Assembly (NCBI GenBank): GCA_002839375.1
Contig: PGXY01000004.1
Span: forward strand, 213,817-277,816
Length of the DNA: 64,000 nt
Reading direction: 5' to 3'
Origin: Spirochaetae bacterium HGW-Spirochaetae-1
GTDB lineage: Bacteria; Spirochaetota; UBA4802; UBA5550
Shown here: positions 16,777 to 26,565 of the stretch, piece after piece
How the letters are laid out: each line of letters opens with the position of its first letter
Numbering within the stretch: the stretch's first letter is position 1
Made by a program: the position numbers and the translations under genes
The notes under the pieces: model-generated
Databases searched by the model: none
Seen by the model: the letters and a program-made list of their open reading frames with translations, nothing else
Told to the model about the DNA's origin: nothing

Positions 16777-18756
16777 ATGCTCTTTTTTAACGTCTCATCA
16801 ATTCAACCAGTTATGAAATCGTACCTATCACAAAAAGACCATATACTGTTCATCCAGCCACCCCTGAATGATCATGGCCATAGCTATATCCTGGGGAACG
16901 TGGAATATGCCGGTGCAGCACTGGCTGGATATATACGAAAAAAATCTTCAAAACACATTACATCTACTCTCCCTTTTTTGCTCAGTAATTTCGCATCGGA
17001 CCAGGTCATTGCCCGATATGTGTCTCATCTTAAGCCAGATATAGTCTGCTTCAGTTCATACCTCTGGAACCTGGAGCGCAACCTGCATATTGCGCACATG
17101 ATTAAAATCGACCTTCCCGAAACCATTATCATCTTCGGCGGTTCTGAAATCTCCCGGGGTTCCTTCTGCTTTCAAACACATCATGATCAGGTGGATATAT
17201 TCCTGTCAGGCGAAGGCGAATGGTTTTTCAATCATTTTCTTCAGAATGACACCCTGGATGGATTCTCTGAAACAATCAACGGGAACAGACTGATATCTCA
17301 GCCCCCTGACAGTCTGGTGGCCATTGACGATATCGTGGAACCCTTTACGGCAAATATGCTCAACACCATGACGGACCGATCGATTTTTCTTGAATTGACC
17401 AGGGGGTGTCCATACCGGTGCTCATACTGCTATTATTCAAGGAACTGTCCCGGAGTCCGTGAACTTCCCTTTGAACTCCTCACGGAAGCCCTGCAATGCT
17501 CACGGAATCTATCGGAAATATACATCCTCTCCCCCACCTTCGACCGCTCAAAAGACTTCCACCGGAGACTGGAAACCATGAAGATGATAAACCATGGTAT
17601 TTCCCTGCATTCTGAGATGAGAGCCGGTAGTATCGACAGACAAACGGCAAACCTCCTGTACAGTGCCGGTTTCAGAAGCATGGAGGTGGGCCTGCAGACC
17701 CTGAACAGCGATGTCCTGAAGCGTGTACGTCGCGGCAGTGATACCAGCAGGGAACTGGAAGGCATGAGAGCCATGAAGGACGCCGGCATCGATCTGAAAA
17801 TAGGCATTATCCCGGGACTGCCGGGAGAAACCCCTGACAGCTTTGTCAGGACCATCGATACATTAATTGACAGAGGATTTGAAGAGAACATCGAGCTCTA
17901 TCCTCTCATGATTCTGCCGGGAACAGTGATAAGGGAACAGGCCATTGAGGAGTCTGTTCACTTTCAGATGCGCCCCCCCTATTTTTATCTGGACGGATGG
18001 GGAATGTCCTATGATGATATCACTGCCATCTCATCATATGCCGAATCCAAAACCGGGTTCAGCCCAACTATTACAGGCATACCGGACTTTACATCTCATA
18101 ATGATGGATTACTCATCAAGGGTGTGCGGTTTAACGGTGATATATCCTCTCACTGGAATAGCGATCTATATGTGTCTGAAATTGAAACCAGTGTTTTTTC
18201 TTTTCATATTTACATCACCAAACCTGAACATCTCTACCGGGGACTATCCCTGCTTCTGACAGGTCTGCCTCCCCACAACCTCTATAATGTAATCATATAT
18301 TCAGATAGTATTTTAGATGAAGGGCGTGTTCTGCAAATATGGAAAAATCTCGAAGAGGATACATTTCATGGCCGAAACAACGTCTTCAATGCATGGAAAG
18401 AAGGCCAACCCTGGCGAATCTACCAGATATTAGAAAGACCGGATCTGTATGAGCGGGCCTTTTCCACTTATGGGCTGATAGAACCTGTTTTGTCCCTGGG
18501 AACCGGGAATATCAAGAACATCAATAAAGTAATGAAAATGCCGGCAGGCGAAGGCAATATTAGCGGGGAACACTTTCTACTTGTCAGAAAAGGCGCCCTG
18601 TCGGGGTGCAGTGAAGCTCTTGCCGGTTTATACCATGAGTCAATGGAAATGATTTCCTTTGAGGATGCGGAAGAACAATCATTGTTTTATAACCTTTGTG
18701 GCTACGAGCATGTTGAACTTCCATTTACCTTTAGAGTGATCGATCATCGAAAATAA
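16777..18756 (+). CDS. B12-binding-domain radical SAM protein
   Basis: 659 aa. The N-terminal part (about 20-170) has the HILFIQPPLND...GA and GGSEIS strands of a cobalamin-binding-like domain. The radical SAM cluster is in ELTRGCPYRCSYCYYSRNC (C-x3-C-x2-C), followed by MEVGLQTLNSDVL and KIGIIPGLPGETPDSF. The C-terminal 250 residues are unassigned. Members of this group methylate unreactive carbons or perform rearrangements. A second start at M13 (16813) is also possible. Its stop lies 3 bp from the end of the convergent next gene. Confidence 0.85.
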   Translation: MLFFNVSSIQPVMKSYLSQKDHILFIQPPLNDHGHSYILGNVEYAGAALAGYIRKKSSKHITSTLPFLLSNFASDQVIARYVSHLKPDIVCFSSYLWNLERNLHIAHMIKIDLPETIIIFGGSEISRGSFCFQTHHDQVDIFLSGEGEWFFNHFLQNDTLDGFSETINGNRLISQPPDSLVAIDDIVEPFTANMLNTMTDRSIFLELTRGCPYRCSYCYYSRNCPGVRELPFELLTEALQCSRNLSEIYILSPTFDRSKDFHRRLETMKMINHGISLHSEMRAGSIDRQTANLLYSAGFRSMEVGLQTLNSDVLKRVRRGSDTSRELEGMRAMKDAGIDLKIGIIPGLPGETPDSFVRTIDTLIDRGFEENIELYPLMILPGTVIREQAIEESVHFQMRPPYFYLDGWGMSYDDITAISSYAESKTGFSPTITGIPDFTSHNDGLLIKGVRFNGDISSHWNSDLYVSEIETSVFSFHIYITKPEHLYRGLSLLLTGLPPHNLYNVIIYSDSILDEGRVLQIWKNLEEDTFHGRNNVFNAWKEGQPWRIYQILERPDLYERAFSTYGLIEPVLSLGTGNIKNINKVMKMPAGEGNISGEHFLLVRKGALSGCSEALAGLYHESMEMISFEDAEEQSLFYNLCGYEHVELPFTFRVIDHRK

Positions 18757-18759
18757 TTA

Positions 18760-19827
18760 TCATTCATTATGTGCATGTATTTTCCCCGTTCCCTGCATTA
18801 TTATTCCTGCGATAATGAGAAAAAAGGCCACACAGTCTATAATCAGCCAGAGCCGCAGTCCCATGACAGGATAGTTAAAAAAAGCATCGATATTATGATA
18901 GGATAATAAACGAAGCATGGTGACAAGAAACAGGCCGGTTGTTCCTGAAAAAATGATAAGATAGGAATAATGTTTTTCCCTTATCCTGTTTATAATTAAT
19001 CCCACAACGCCCATTGTCGCCGAGACTATTATAACCGTGATAATACGTTGCAAGTACCTTCGACCGGAATACCAGTCGTTGGCACGGCTGACTTCCCGAA
19101 CCGCGTCGGTCAGCATCAATCGCAGAGGAGGAATAGTGAGCAAACCCACAAGTATCATGAAAGCGGCTATGAATCGCCAGTAATTCTTATTGAATTGCCG
19201 CTCCTGGCCCGTTAACGAAGCAGGGTATACTGTTTTTATACAGGCCAGTCCTGTAATAAAGAAAATCAATACAGTATTTATGATCTTTAAAATTGAATTA
19301 GCCTTTTCATTCATTTTCATATTTTTTTCCTGCGCTGGTTCATTATCAAAAAGTCCATAGTGAACCGATGCCGCAGTCCCCTTTTCATAACCACAGTCTT
19401 TCAGGGGTATGGATTTTGTCACGGCCGAGTGAGTATGATTATTCCAAAGGCCGTTACGGGAAAGACTGACAACAATGATAATACGGGAAAGATCCTTTCT
19501 GGTCCCTGTGAAAATGTTGAAGGAAGAAGTTCCTGATCCGGAAACACGCTGCGTGCTGTCTGCACTGCTTATAAAACCGCAATATGTGCCATCGGTTTTA
19601 ACACCATGAAAATCAACAGAAAGAATAGTGGGACCCTGGACATTCGTATAAACCGCGGTCACCGGTACAAGGGCCTCCCGGCATAAATCCTCACAGGTTA
19701 TTACGTAACACCATTGTACCGTTTTTTCTTCATCACGGAGTAATGACCACAGACCGACCGCAAAGAGCGTCATTATTATCACAACTGCCAGTAATTCACC
19801 GGTAAGTCTGGTACCTCTCTTTTTCAT
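18760..19827 (-). CDS. Hypothetical polytopic membrane protein with extracytoplasmic domain
   Basis: 355 aa, unrecognised. One N-terminal span (about 12-30) is followed by a roughly 150-residue polar domain with five cysteines (WCYVITCEDLC, TYCGF, KDCGY) that may form disulfides outside the membrane. At least four C-terminal spans follow from about residue 185. AGGAGTAGT precedes the ATG. Divergent from the CsgG-TPR gene and convergent with the radical SAM gene. Confidence 0.72.
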   Translation of the reverse strand: MKKRGTRLTGELLAVVIIMTLFAVGLWSLLRDEEKTVQWCYVITCEDLCREALVPVTAVYTNVQGPTILSVDFHGVKTDGTYCGFISSADSTQRVSGSGTSSFNIFTGTRKDLSRIIIVVSLSRNGLWNNHTHSAVTKSIPLKDCGYEKGTAASVHYGLFDNEPAQEKNMKMNEKANSILKIINTVLIFFITGLACIKTVYPASLTGQERQFNKNYWRFIAAFMILVGLLTIPPLRLMLTDAVREVSRANDWYSGRRYLQRIITVIIVSATMGVVGLIINRIREKHYSYLIIFSGTTGLFLVTMLRLLSYHNIDAFFNYPVMGLRLWLIIDCVAFFLIIAGIIMQGTGKIHAHNE

Positions 19828-19908
19828 ACTACTCCTGCTGCATTCTTAACAGCATATTTCATCCCAAATTAATGATTCCCTGTCAATACCAATTACCATG
19901 CATTTTTC

Positions 19909-19937
19909 TTGACTTTTTTCAGCTCAGGGGAATAATA
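19909..19937 (+). promoter_or_regulatory. Possible promoter for CsgG-TPR gene
   Basis: TTGACT at 19909-19914 and ATAATA at 19932-19937 with 17-bp spacing, leaving a leader of about 100 bases before the gene at 20045. Motif-based only. Confidence 0.33.
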
Positions 19938-20044
19938 ATTAGTATAGATACTCATAGCACAGGTGCGATACATCGTAGTGAGAACCGGTATTTGATCGGT
20001 TTAATATCCACAATTTAATATGATATATACAGAGGAATGAGATT

Positions 20045-21679
20045 ATGATCAGAAAATTTTTTGTTGCCCTTGTAATCATGTTGTTATCCCCGGCATTGTT
20101 TGCGGAAACAGTCATAGGCGTAACAGCCTTCAACAATCTCAGCAAAAACAGTCAGCTCAACTGGCTGGAAGTGGGTATTGCCGACTCTGTTTCTTTTAAG
20201 CTGAGAAATGTGCAGAATTACATCGTCATTGACAGGACAAACGTCGATAAGGTGTTAAACGAAATAAATCTCGGCCAATCGGGATTCATTGATGAAAAGA
20301 CGGCAAAACAGGCGGGAAAGGCCCTGAACGCCGATATTCTGGTCGTGGGAAATTTCCAGGTATACGGCAAGAATGTGCGTATCTTCGCAAAACTTGTGGA
20401 AGTGGAAAGCCATAAAATTATCAAGCAGGTCCAGGCCACGGGCACCATGGATGATATCTTCGCCCTGCAGGACCAGATAGCCCTGAATATCGTGGAAGAA
20501 CAGAACATTGCCATCAGCAATGAGACAAAAGACAGGATGACGGAGCGATATACTCAGAACCTTTCCGCCTACGAATTCTTTGCCAAGGGGCAGAAATTCT
20601 ATTATCAGAGCAATTATGAAAGTGCCATTGAAATGTTTAAAAAGGCCGTGGCCATAGATAAAAAATACAGTACTGCCTATGCCGGTCTGGGAAAGGCCTA
20701 CGCCAACCTTTACTGGAAGCAGAAAAATTACGCCAATATTACCAACCCCTCCCTGCTGGAAAAATCCTTTGATTACAGTAAAACCGCCATCAAAATAAGC
20801 CCTAACCTTGATGAAGCGCACCTTTCCATGGCCAAGTACTATCAGAACGTCGATGATAGCAAGGTTCCTGATAAATGGACCAAATGCGAAGAAATCACTA
20901 AAAAGGTGCTGGAGATAAATCCCAACAATGGGGAGGCGTATTTTCTCATGAGCCGTATCTACGGCTACGATGACGCCAAGGAAGAAATGTACCTGAAGCA
21001 GGCCATCGGCAAAAACAACTTCATCGCCGACGCCCATAACAATCTGGGAATCATATATACCGACCAGAAAAAGTATGAGGCGGCAAAGGCGGCCTTCAGG
21101 AAAGCCATTGATGTGGACCCCGACTACAAAACAGCCTATATGAATATCGGTGTCGTTTATGACAACGAGGGCAAGTACCAGGAAGCCCTGGACATGTATA
21201 AGACGGTTGTTGAGAAGCATCCCAATTATCCCCTGGGCCTTGTCAACGTGGGAATCGGATATCGCCGTCTTAAACAATACGATGAAGCACTGAAATACTT
21301 TCAGCGTTCCGTTAAGGTTAAACCGGATTATGCCTTTGGATGGGGAGAAGTGGCTTACATATATCTTCTCAAGGAGGATTATAAAACTTCCATCAAGAAT
21401 TATAAAATTTCATTGAAATATGACCCGAAATATAAATACAGCCTGGCCAATATCGGCTATTGTTATGTGCAGATCGGAGAGTATGATACGGCCATTAAAT
21501 ATCTTACAGAGTGTTCCAACTCTCACCTCGATTATGACTGGCCTGCCGGCGAGTTAGGCTGGGTGTACCGCTATAAACTCAATAACAACAGCGAAGCACT
21601 GAGGTGGTACCGCGAAGCATTAAAGCGTGCACCGGGAAATTCATCATACCAGACAAGTGTTGATGAACTATCCCAGTAA
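20045..21679 (+). CDS. Exported protein with CsgG/FlgO-like N-domain and TPR repeats
   Basis: 544 aa. A signal peptide of about 20 residues ends at LFA. The next 150 residues (TVIGVTAFNNLSKNSQLNWL, VIDRTNVDKVLNEINLGQSG, AKALVVGNF-like) resemble the CsgG/GNA1162/FlgO nucleotide-like fold of periplasmic proteins. From about residue 180 there are seven or more tetratricopeptide repeats with the W/L-G-Y-A-F-A-P pattern, suited to protein-protein assembly in the periplasm. GAGGAATGAGATT precedes the ATG. A strong hairpin terminator follows. Confidence 0.85.
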   Translation: MIRKFFVALVIMLLSPALFAETVIGVTAFNNLSKNSQLNWLEVGIADSVSFKLRNVQNYIVIDRTNVDKVLNEINLGQSGFIDEKTAKQAGKALNADILVVGNFQVYGKNVRIFAKLVEVESHKIIKQVQATGTMDDIFALQDQIALNIVEEQNIAISNETKDRMTERYTQNLSAYEFFAKGQKFYYQSNYESAIEMFKKAVAIDKKYSTAYAGLGKAYANLYWKQKNYANITNPSLLEKSFDYSKTAIKISPNLDEAHLSMAKYYQNVDDSKVPDKWTKCEEITKKVLEINPNNGEAYFLMSRIYGYDDAKEEMYLKQAIGKNNFIADAHNNLGIIYTDQKKYEAAKAAFRKAIDVDPDYKTAYMNIGVVYDNEGKYQEALDMYKTVVEKHPNYPLGLVNVGIGYRRLKQYDEALKYFQRSVKVKPDYAFGWGEVAYIYLLKEDYKTSIKNYKISLKYDPKYKYSLANIGYCYVQIGEYDTAIKYLTECSNSHLDYDWPAGELGWVYRYKLNNNSEALRWYREALKRAPGNSSYQTSVDELSQ

Positions 21680-21696
21680 ATTCTGCCATGTTATGT

Positions 21697-21742
21697 AAAA
21701 TAGAAAAGACAGGTTTTTTAGACCTGTCTTTTCTATTTTTTT
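21697..21742. terminator. Bidirectional rho-independent terminator
   Basis: AATAGAAAAGACAGGT pairs with ACCTGTCTTTTCTATT across a short loop, with T runs after the stem on the plus strand and A-rich sequence before it. It serves the CsgG-TPR gene and, read backwards, the convergent sigma-54 activator gene. Confidence 0.88.
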
Positions 21743-21755
21743 GAACCCGAATATC

Positions 21756-23333
21756 TCAATGGTGATTTCTAAAATGCATGAAATCAATATTCAGTTTTTT
21801 AATCTTATAATTTAAAATTCTTTTTGTCGTACCGAGCCTTTCTGCCGCTTTAGTAATGTTGCCATGGGTCATTTTCAGGTTGTCTATAATTAATTCCTTA
21901 ACATACTGGTCAACCTTATCCTCGAGTGTTTCATTACCGTTATCGGTAGGCCTTGCCATCTGCAATGACGGAGGGAGATGGCAGCTTCGGATAACATCTT
22001 CGCTGCTGATAATGGCTGCCCGCTGGATACAGTTTTCAAGCTCCCGTACATTTCCCGGCCAGTGATAACTAACCAGCATATCAATGGCCTCAGTGCTGAT
22101 CCTATTAATGTTTTTGTTATATTCAGTGCTGAATTTCATTAAAAAATAATCGGCCAGCATCATTATATCGGCCTTACGTTCCCGCAGGGGCGGCGAATAT
22201 ATGGGGAAGACATTCAACCGATAAAAAAGATCCTGCCTGAATTCACCACGCTCCACTTTTTCCTCGAGATTGTGGTGCGTCGCGGCGATGATCCGTACAT
22301 CCAGGGAAATACTGTGTGTACCGCCAAGTCTCTCAATGGTTCGCTCCTGCAGTACCCTGAGGAGTTTTACCTGGGATTGCAGGTTCAGATCCCCCAGTTC
22401 ATCGAGAAATATGGTGCCGCCATTGGCGAGTTCAAAGCGTCCCTTCTTCTGGGAAACGGCACCGGTAAAGGCGCCTTTCTCATGACCAAATAATTCACTT
22501 TCAATGAGACTGTCGGGAAGAGCCGCTACATTGACCTTGATATAAGGACCGTTCTTTTTTGTACTATTGGCATAGAGGGCATCGGCAATAAGTTCCTTGC
22601 CCGTTCCGCTCTCTCCGGTTATAAGCACCGTAGAATTAGTCGGCGCTACCATCAATATTTTTTCAAAAAGATCCTGCATCAGGTGTGAAGAGCCCACCAT
22701 GTTTTCCAGCGTTCTTCTTTCTGACAACGTTTTCTTTAAAACCCTGTTTTCTTCTTTAAGTTCCGCTTCCCGGTTCAACGTATAGCGACGGTCATTAACG
22801 GCATGGGATATCATAATTGCAATTGTGGTAAGAACATGGAGCTCATCGGAGAGGGACTCTGTATGCTCCCGTGATTTATCAATTGATATGGTTCCTATAA
22901 CAGATTCATTGATGGCAATGGGGACACAGACAAACACACAACTGTGCTCCATACCCCTTTTGCGTGCCCCGGTTTTATTCAGAAAGAGCGGCTCATCATC
23001 GATGGAAGGGACTACCAGGGGTTTTCCGGTTTTAAAAACCGTACCGATTATTCCTTCTCCCGGCTTATACCTGCCCCGCGCGATTTCATCCGATGAATAG
23101 CCATAGGATATATCAATACGGATATCCTCTGTCTCTTCATCATAAATATTTATAGATCCGCGAACTATATCAAGATGATGGGCCAAAAATTCCATGACGT
23201 TTTCAAGCATCTTCTGCAGGTCCGTGGTTGAGGAAAAAATCCTGCCAATCTCATAAAGGAATTGGACCTCGCGTATCTCATATTCAATTCCTTTCTTCTC
23301 ATCATCATTTTGTGCGTTTACGGAAACGGCCAT
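21756..23333 (-). CDS. Sigma-54-dependent transcriptional activator with GAF domain (NifA-like)
   Basis: The product has a GAF sensor (about 30-170), a central AAA+ domain with Walker A GESGTGKE, the sigma-54 contact loop GAFTGA, Walker [11 protein letters not shown], and a Fis-type C-terminal helix-turn-helix ([24 protein letters not shown]). The GAFTGA loop is intact, so it should act on sigma-54 polymerase. Start chosen at the second ATG (23333), 6 bp after GAGAGG. It lies beside the porin-glnK-amtB group, whose promoter is of sigma-54 type, so that operon is a likely target. Absence of nif genes here makes a strict NifA role unproven. Confidence 0.92.
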   Translation of the reverse strand: MAVSVNAQNDDEKKGIEYEIREVQFLYEIGRIFSSTTDLQKMLENVMEFLAHHLDIVRGSINIYDEETEDIRIDISYGYSSDEIARGRYKPGEGIIGTVFKTGKPLVVPSIDDEPLFLNKTGARKRGMEHSCVFVCVPIAINESVIGTISIDKSREHTESLSDELHVLTTIAIMISHAVNDRRYTLNREAELKEENRVLKKTLSERRTLENMVGSSHLMQDLFEKILMVAPTNSTVLITGESGTGKELIADALYANSTKKNGPYIKVNVAALPDSLIESELFGHEKGAFTGAVSQKKGRFELANGGTIFLDELGDLNLQSQVKLLRVLQERTIERLGGTHSISLDVRIIAATHHNLEEKVERGEFRQDLFYRLNVFPIYSPPLRERKADIMMLADYFLMKFSTEYNKNINRISTEAIDMLVSYHWPGNVRELENCIQRAAIISSEDVIRSCHLPPSLQMARPTDNGNETLEDKVDQYVKELIIDNLKMTHGNITKAAERLGTTKRILNYKIKKLNIDFMHFRNHH

Positions 23334-23593
23334 GTACATCCTCTCATTAAAAAGAGATAATGGTTTTCTATCGGGAAAATCTTCAAAAACAACTTACTTA
23401 TCAATATAAGGAATCTGCAATTCATCATAAAGGATTAATTTATTCTCTGCCGTTAATAAAGGACTATTTAACATATATGTAATGCGAATGTAACATATTT
23501 GTAACGAATTTTCGCCAGATACGATTCATTGTATCTTTTCATAAATTTTCTGCATAAAGTATATATCCTGCCTTCATCTCCCCGGAATGAAAC

Positions 23594-23622
23594 TTGACGG
23601 AATTGATTCAGAATACTATATG
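23594..23622 (+). promoter_or_regulatory. Putative sigma-70 promoter for small Cys-rich protein
   Basis: TTGACG (23594-23599) and TATATG (23617-23622) are separated by exactly 17 bp, 41 bp before the ATG at 23664. The rest of the 330-bp divergent region 23334-23663 is AT-rich with no other structure I can identify. Confidence 0.5.
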
Positions 23623-23663
23623 CAGACATATGCTCTCAAATTTGGATAATAATTGGTGTTTAC

Positions 23664-23897
23664 ATGTCACTTTGTGATACTTGTGTCATAGAAGAAAAAT
23701 TGTATCAGTGCTGCGGCAGGCAGCCCATGACCGGTGCAGTAAAAGTACTTACCATGGTTGATGGCAGAACATTTAATGCCTGTCCAAATCTGGGAAGTGA
23801 CGGTAAGTGTACAATATATGCCGGACGACCCAATGGCTGCATGGAATTCTTCTGCCAGGGATATAAGGAAAATGAATGGATGGAGCGGGGATCATAA
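23664..23897 (+). CDS. Small cysteine-rich protein, YkgJ-like metal-binding
   Basis: 77 aa with eight or so cysteines arranged CDTC, YQCC, ACPNL, KCTIY, GCMEFFC. The CPNL-x-x-x-G-x-C-x-I-Y-x-x-R-P-x-x-C core is the pattern of the YkgJ/UPF0153 family, thought to bind zinc or an iron-sulfur cluster. It is shorter than typical members (about 90-230 residues). Function unknown. It ends in a hairpin that overlaps the stop codon. Confidence 0.78.
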   Translation: MSLCDTCVIEEKLYQCCGRQPMTGAVKVLTMVDGRTFNACPNLGSDGKCTIYAGRPNGCMEFFCQGYKENEWMERGS

Positions 23898-23909
23898 CCC
23901 CCGCTCCAT
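23880..23909. terminator. GC-rich hairpin between convergent genes
   Basis: ATGGAGCGGGG (23880-23890) pairs with CCCCGCTCCAT (23899-23909), an 11-bp stem. It overlaps the stop codon of the Cys-rich gene and lies just beyond the porin stop on the other strand. A U tract is missing, so it may act as a 3'-end stabiliser or weak terminator for both. Confidence 0.6.
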
Positions 23910-23930
23910 ATAAACGTTAATCGATGTGAT

Positions 23931-24722
23931 TTAAATACCGCAGGAAACACCAAAGGTGGCATAAAATCGGTTGATGTCCTTGGCACCGTCTGTCCCGTAG
24001 TAGAAATCCTTGGAGGGAACTATTACATAGTGGAATCCCGCACTATATGATATAATGCCTTTTGTCACGGTTAAAGCTGTGGAAAAATCGATGTCGCTAA
24101 TACCTTTCTGATTGGTGCTGTCAGCATAATAATACCCGGCCACAGCGCCCAAGTCCAGTGAAGCATCCTTCATCAGTTCAAAACCGTGGCTCACTCCCAG
24201 TTGAATATAAAAATCACTGGCATCGCCTGATTCGGTATAGTAATCATGGGTATATGTCACCGTAGGACTCAGGGGCAGCATATCAATAGTGGCTGACACA
24301 TATCCTGAAAGAAATGAATAATCATTGTTCCACAGGAGATAATACCAGAGCCCTGCTCCCACTGTTACAGCATCGCCGAATGTGTAAGAATAATCGGCAC
24401 CGAAATCCGTGGCGTGTAAGTCCCTGACATTTGTGCCATTATAGAAATCCCTACCGTCAAACATCCATGCATCGGACAGTTCTGCACTGACACCCAGGGA
24501 TAGACCCGTATCGAGAACATTATAAGAAAGAGACGGGAAAAAAGCGCCGTCGCCTCCGTACCAGTATCCCCCTCTCCAGAGATAATCACTCATGTATTCA
24601 ACACCTGCGCTGATCCCGAGACCAGCACTATCCTCTGCAGCATCCTGGGCCCGAACTTCTGATGCTGCGATAAGAACTGCTGCACACATTATGAGTATTA
24701 AACTGTTTATTGATTTTTTCAT
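23931..24722 (-). CDS. Putative outer-membrane porin (TorF-like), nitrogen-linked
   Basis: The start ATG at 24722 follows AAGGAGTAAAAGG and encodes a signal peptide ending near VRA. The mature part is a run of amphipathic beta strands (GLGISAGVEYMSDYLWRGG, YSYTFGDAVTVGAGLWYY and similar) ending in an aromatic-poor strand, consistent with a small beta-barrel. The opening S-x-Y-x-W/F-R-G motif resembles TorF/TIGR02001 putative porins, which in some Proteobacteria lie next to glnK-amtB. Here it is third after amtB and glnK, so a role in ammonium or amine entry is plausible inference. Confidence 0.78.
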   Translation of the reverse strand: MKKSINSLILIMCAAVLIAASEVRAQDAAEDSAGLGISAGVEYMSDYLWRGGYWYGGDGAFFPSLSYNVLDTGLSLGVSAELSDAWMFDGRDFYNGTNVRDLHATDFGADYSYTFGDAVTVGAGLWYYLLWNNDYSFLSGYVSATIDMLPLSPTVTYTHDYYTESGDASDFYIQLGVSHGFELMKDASLDLGAVAGYYYADSTNQKGISDIDFSTALTVTKGIISYSAGFHYVIVPSKDFYYGTDGAKDINRFYATFGVSCGI

Positions 24723-24758
24723 CCTTTTACTCCTTTTTATTATTTGTAGCATACTGCT

Positions 24759-24797
24759 GAGGACAACGGCGCATAAATAGTCTACGCAGTTGTCCTC
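24759..24797 (-). other. 13-bp stem-loop between glnK and porin gene
   Basis: GAGGACAACGGCG and CGCAGTTGTCCTC pair over 13 positions with one mismatch and a 13-base loop. No U tract follows on the minus strand, so it is more likely an mRNA processing or stability element (or attenuator) within the amtB-glnK-porin transcript than a full terminator. Confidence 0.6.
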
Positions 24798-24813
24798 GCA
24801 TAACAGTTAGTAA

Positions 24814-25155
24814 TTATCCTATAGCCGCTGAACCCTCTTCTCCGGTGCGTATCCGTATGCACTGGGGAAGGTCCACGACAAATATTTTACCATCGCCGAT
24901 ATTGCCGGTCCTGGCACCTTCAATGATGGCATCGACGGTTTTTTTGACAAAATCCTCATTCACGGCGATTTCAATTCGCACTTTCTTAAGAAGATTGACA
25001 TCGATATCTACACCGCGATATGTTTCTGTATACCCTCCCTGCTGTCCGCATCCCAGTGAGTTGGTAACGGACATTTTTCTTACGTCAGCTTTAGCCAGGG
25101 CATCCTTGACGTCGGTCAGCTTATCGGGTTGAATATATGCTATTATAAGTTTCAT
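24814..25155 (-). CDS. glnK: Nitrogen regulatory PII protein
   Basis: 113 aa, full family length. [38 protein letters not shown] and the C-terminal [22 protein letters not shown] are PII signatures for ATP/ADP and 2-oxoglutarate binding. The T-loop [17 protein letters not shown] lacks the tyrosine at the position of E. coli Tyr51 (the segment reads DID), so classic uridylylation is not expected. It follows amtB by 12 bp; PII proteins of this type plug AmtB when nitrogen is plentiful. AAGGAGGCAGCACT precedes the ATG. Confidence 0.94.
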   Translation of the reverse strand: MKLIIAYIQPDKLTDVKDALAKADVRKMSVTNSLGCGQQGGYTETYRGVDIDVNLLKKVRIEIAVNEDFVKKTVDAIIEGARTGNIGDGKIFVVDLPQCIRIRTGEEGSAAIG

Positions 25156-25167
25156 AGTGCTGCCTCC

Positions 25168-26520
25168 TTACTGAGTACTGAATATCTGGAATGACGGATA
25201 AGCTTCCATACCGTGTTCGTCGATATCAAGCCCACGCAGTTCTTCTTCCCTGGAAACCCTGAGACCTATGGTTTTCTTAATAATAAAGAATATGATCCCC
25301 ATGGTCACCACAACCCATGCCATGACAGAAAATACGCCCACAGCCTGGATGCCCAGCAGCTTGAAACCGCCGCCATAGAGAAGACCATTAATCCCCGCTC
25401 CGGCGAATTTTGCCTCGGCAAAGACACCCACCAGAAGGGTTCCCAGCGCGCCTGAAACACCGTGAACTGAAATAGCACCGACAGGGTCGTCAATCTTCAG
25501 TTTGAAATCTATGAACTCAACGACAACAACAACGACAAAACCGGCAATTGCGCCTATGATAATAGAACTCGTGGGAGAAACTGCCGCACAACCGGCTGTG
25601 ATTGCCACCAGGCCTGCCAGTGCGCCATTCAGGCTCATACTGACATCGGGCTTGCCGTTCTTAATCCAGATAGTCATCATGGCTACAATGGCGCCTGCTG
25701 CCGCTGCCAGATTAGTATTAACGGCTATGAAGCCGATAGACAGGTTGTCACCCGCCACAGTGCTTCCCGGGTTGAAACCGAACCAGCCGAACCATAGAAT
25801 AAAAACACCAAGAGATGCCAGGGGAATGTTATGCCCTGGAATGGCCTTAGGTGCTCCTGAAGGCGAGTATTTTCCTATACGGGCACCGAGGAGTATGGCT
25901 CCCATGAGAGCGGCCCATCCACCTACGGAGTGAACAACCGTTGAGCCGGCAAAGTCGATAAATCCCATTTTAGCCAGCCATCCACCGCCCCATATCCAGT
26001 GACCGGAAATGGGATAAATCACGGCACTGATAATGAGACTGTAAAGCAGATAGGCGACAAACTTTGTCCGTTCCGCCATGCTGCCCGAAACAATCGTTGC
26101 TGCCGTTGCAGCAAATACGGCCTGGAACAGCCAGTAAGCATATTCCCACAATCCGCTGGATGTTTCAGGTGAGGCTGATGAAAGCATGAATTTGCTGCTA
26201 CCAATAAAGCCGGCAATGGATTCACCGTACATGAGTCCAAAACCGATAACGAAAAAAGCAATCGATCCAACGGCGAAATCCATGAGATTTTTCATGATGA
26301 TATTACCGGCATTCTTGGCCCGGGTAAATCCCACCTCAACCATGGCAAATCCGGCCTGCATGAAAAAAACCAGAAATGCCGCAACCAGAGTCCAAACGAC
26401 ATTGATGGGCTTGATTGCCTCTTCCGCAGCTGCAGCCGGTTCAGCACTCTGTGCAAACAGAGACAGAGATAAAACCATCAGCATACCAGCTGCAAACAGT
26501 ATACGTCGTGTCATTTTCAT
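25168..26520 (-). CDS. amtB: Ammonium transporter
   Basis: 450 aa with a cleavable signal peptide (ending near LFAQS) and about eleven membrane spans, as in AmtB. Recognisable pieces are FFMQAGFAMVEVGFTRAKNAGNI, GSMAERTKF, DFAGSTVVHSVGGWAALMGA (with the first pore histidine region) and GAISVHGVSGALGTLLVG (second pore histidine). It imports ammonium/ammonia as a trimer. AAAGGAGGATTAT precedes the ATG and a near-perfect sigma-54 promoter lies 46 bp farther upstream, so nitrogen-limited expression is expected. First gene of amtB-glnK-porin. Confidence 0.97.
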   Translation of the reverse strand: MKMTRRILFAAGMLMVLSLSLFAQSAEPAAAAEEAIKPINVVWTLVAAFLVFFMQAGFAMVEVGFTRAKNAGNIIMKNLMDFAVGSIAFFVIGFGLMYGESIAGFIGSSKFMLSSASPETSSGLWEYAYWLFQAVFAATAATIVSGSMAERTKFVAYLLYSLIISAVIYPISGHWIWGGGWLAKMGFIDFAGSTVVHSVGGWAALMGAILLGARIGKYSPSGAPKAIPGHNIPLASLGVFILWFGWFGFNPGSTVAGDNLSIGFIAVNTNLAAAAGAIVAMMTIWIKNGKPDVSMSLNGALAGLVAITAGCAAVSPTSSIIIGAIAGFVVVVVVEFIDFKLKIDDPVGAISVHGVSGALGTLLVGVFAEAKFAGAGINGLLYGGGFKLLGIQAVGVFSVMAWVVVTMGIIFFIIKKTIGLRVSREEELRGLDIDEHGMEAYPSFQIFSTQ

Positions 26521-26565
26521 ATAATCCTCCTTTTTTAAAATTTCACGATTATACTGATATATAAG

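Noticed and set aside
20255..21277. 340-aa frame opposite the CsgG-TPR gene
   Set aside because: Antisense shadow: it lies wholly within a clearly coding TPR gene and has no recognisable motif.
21756..23333. Calling the activator NifA and inferring nitrogen fixation
   Set aside because: GAF-AAA-Fis architecture is shared by many activators, and no nif structural gene is present.
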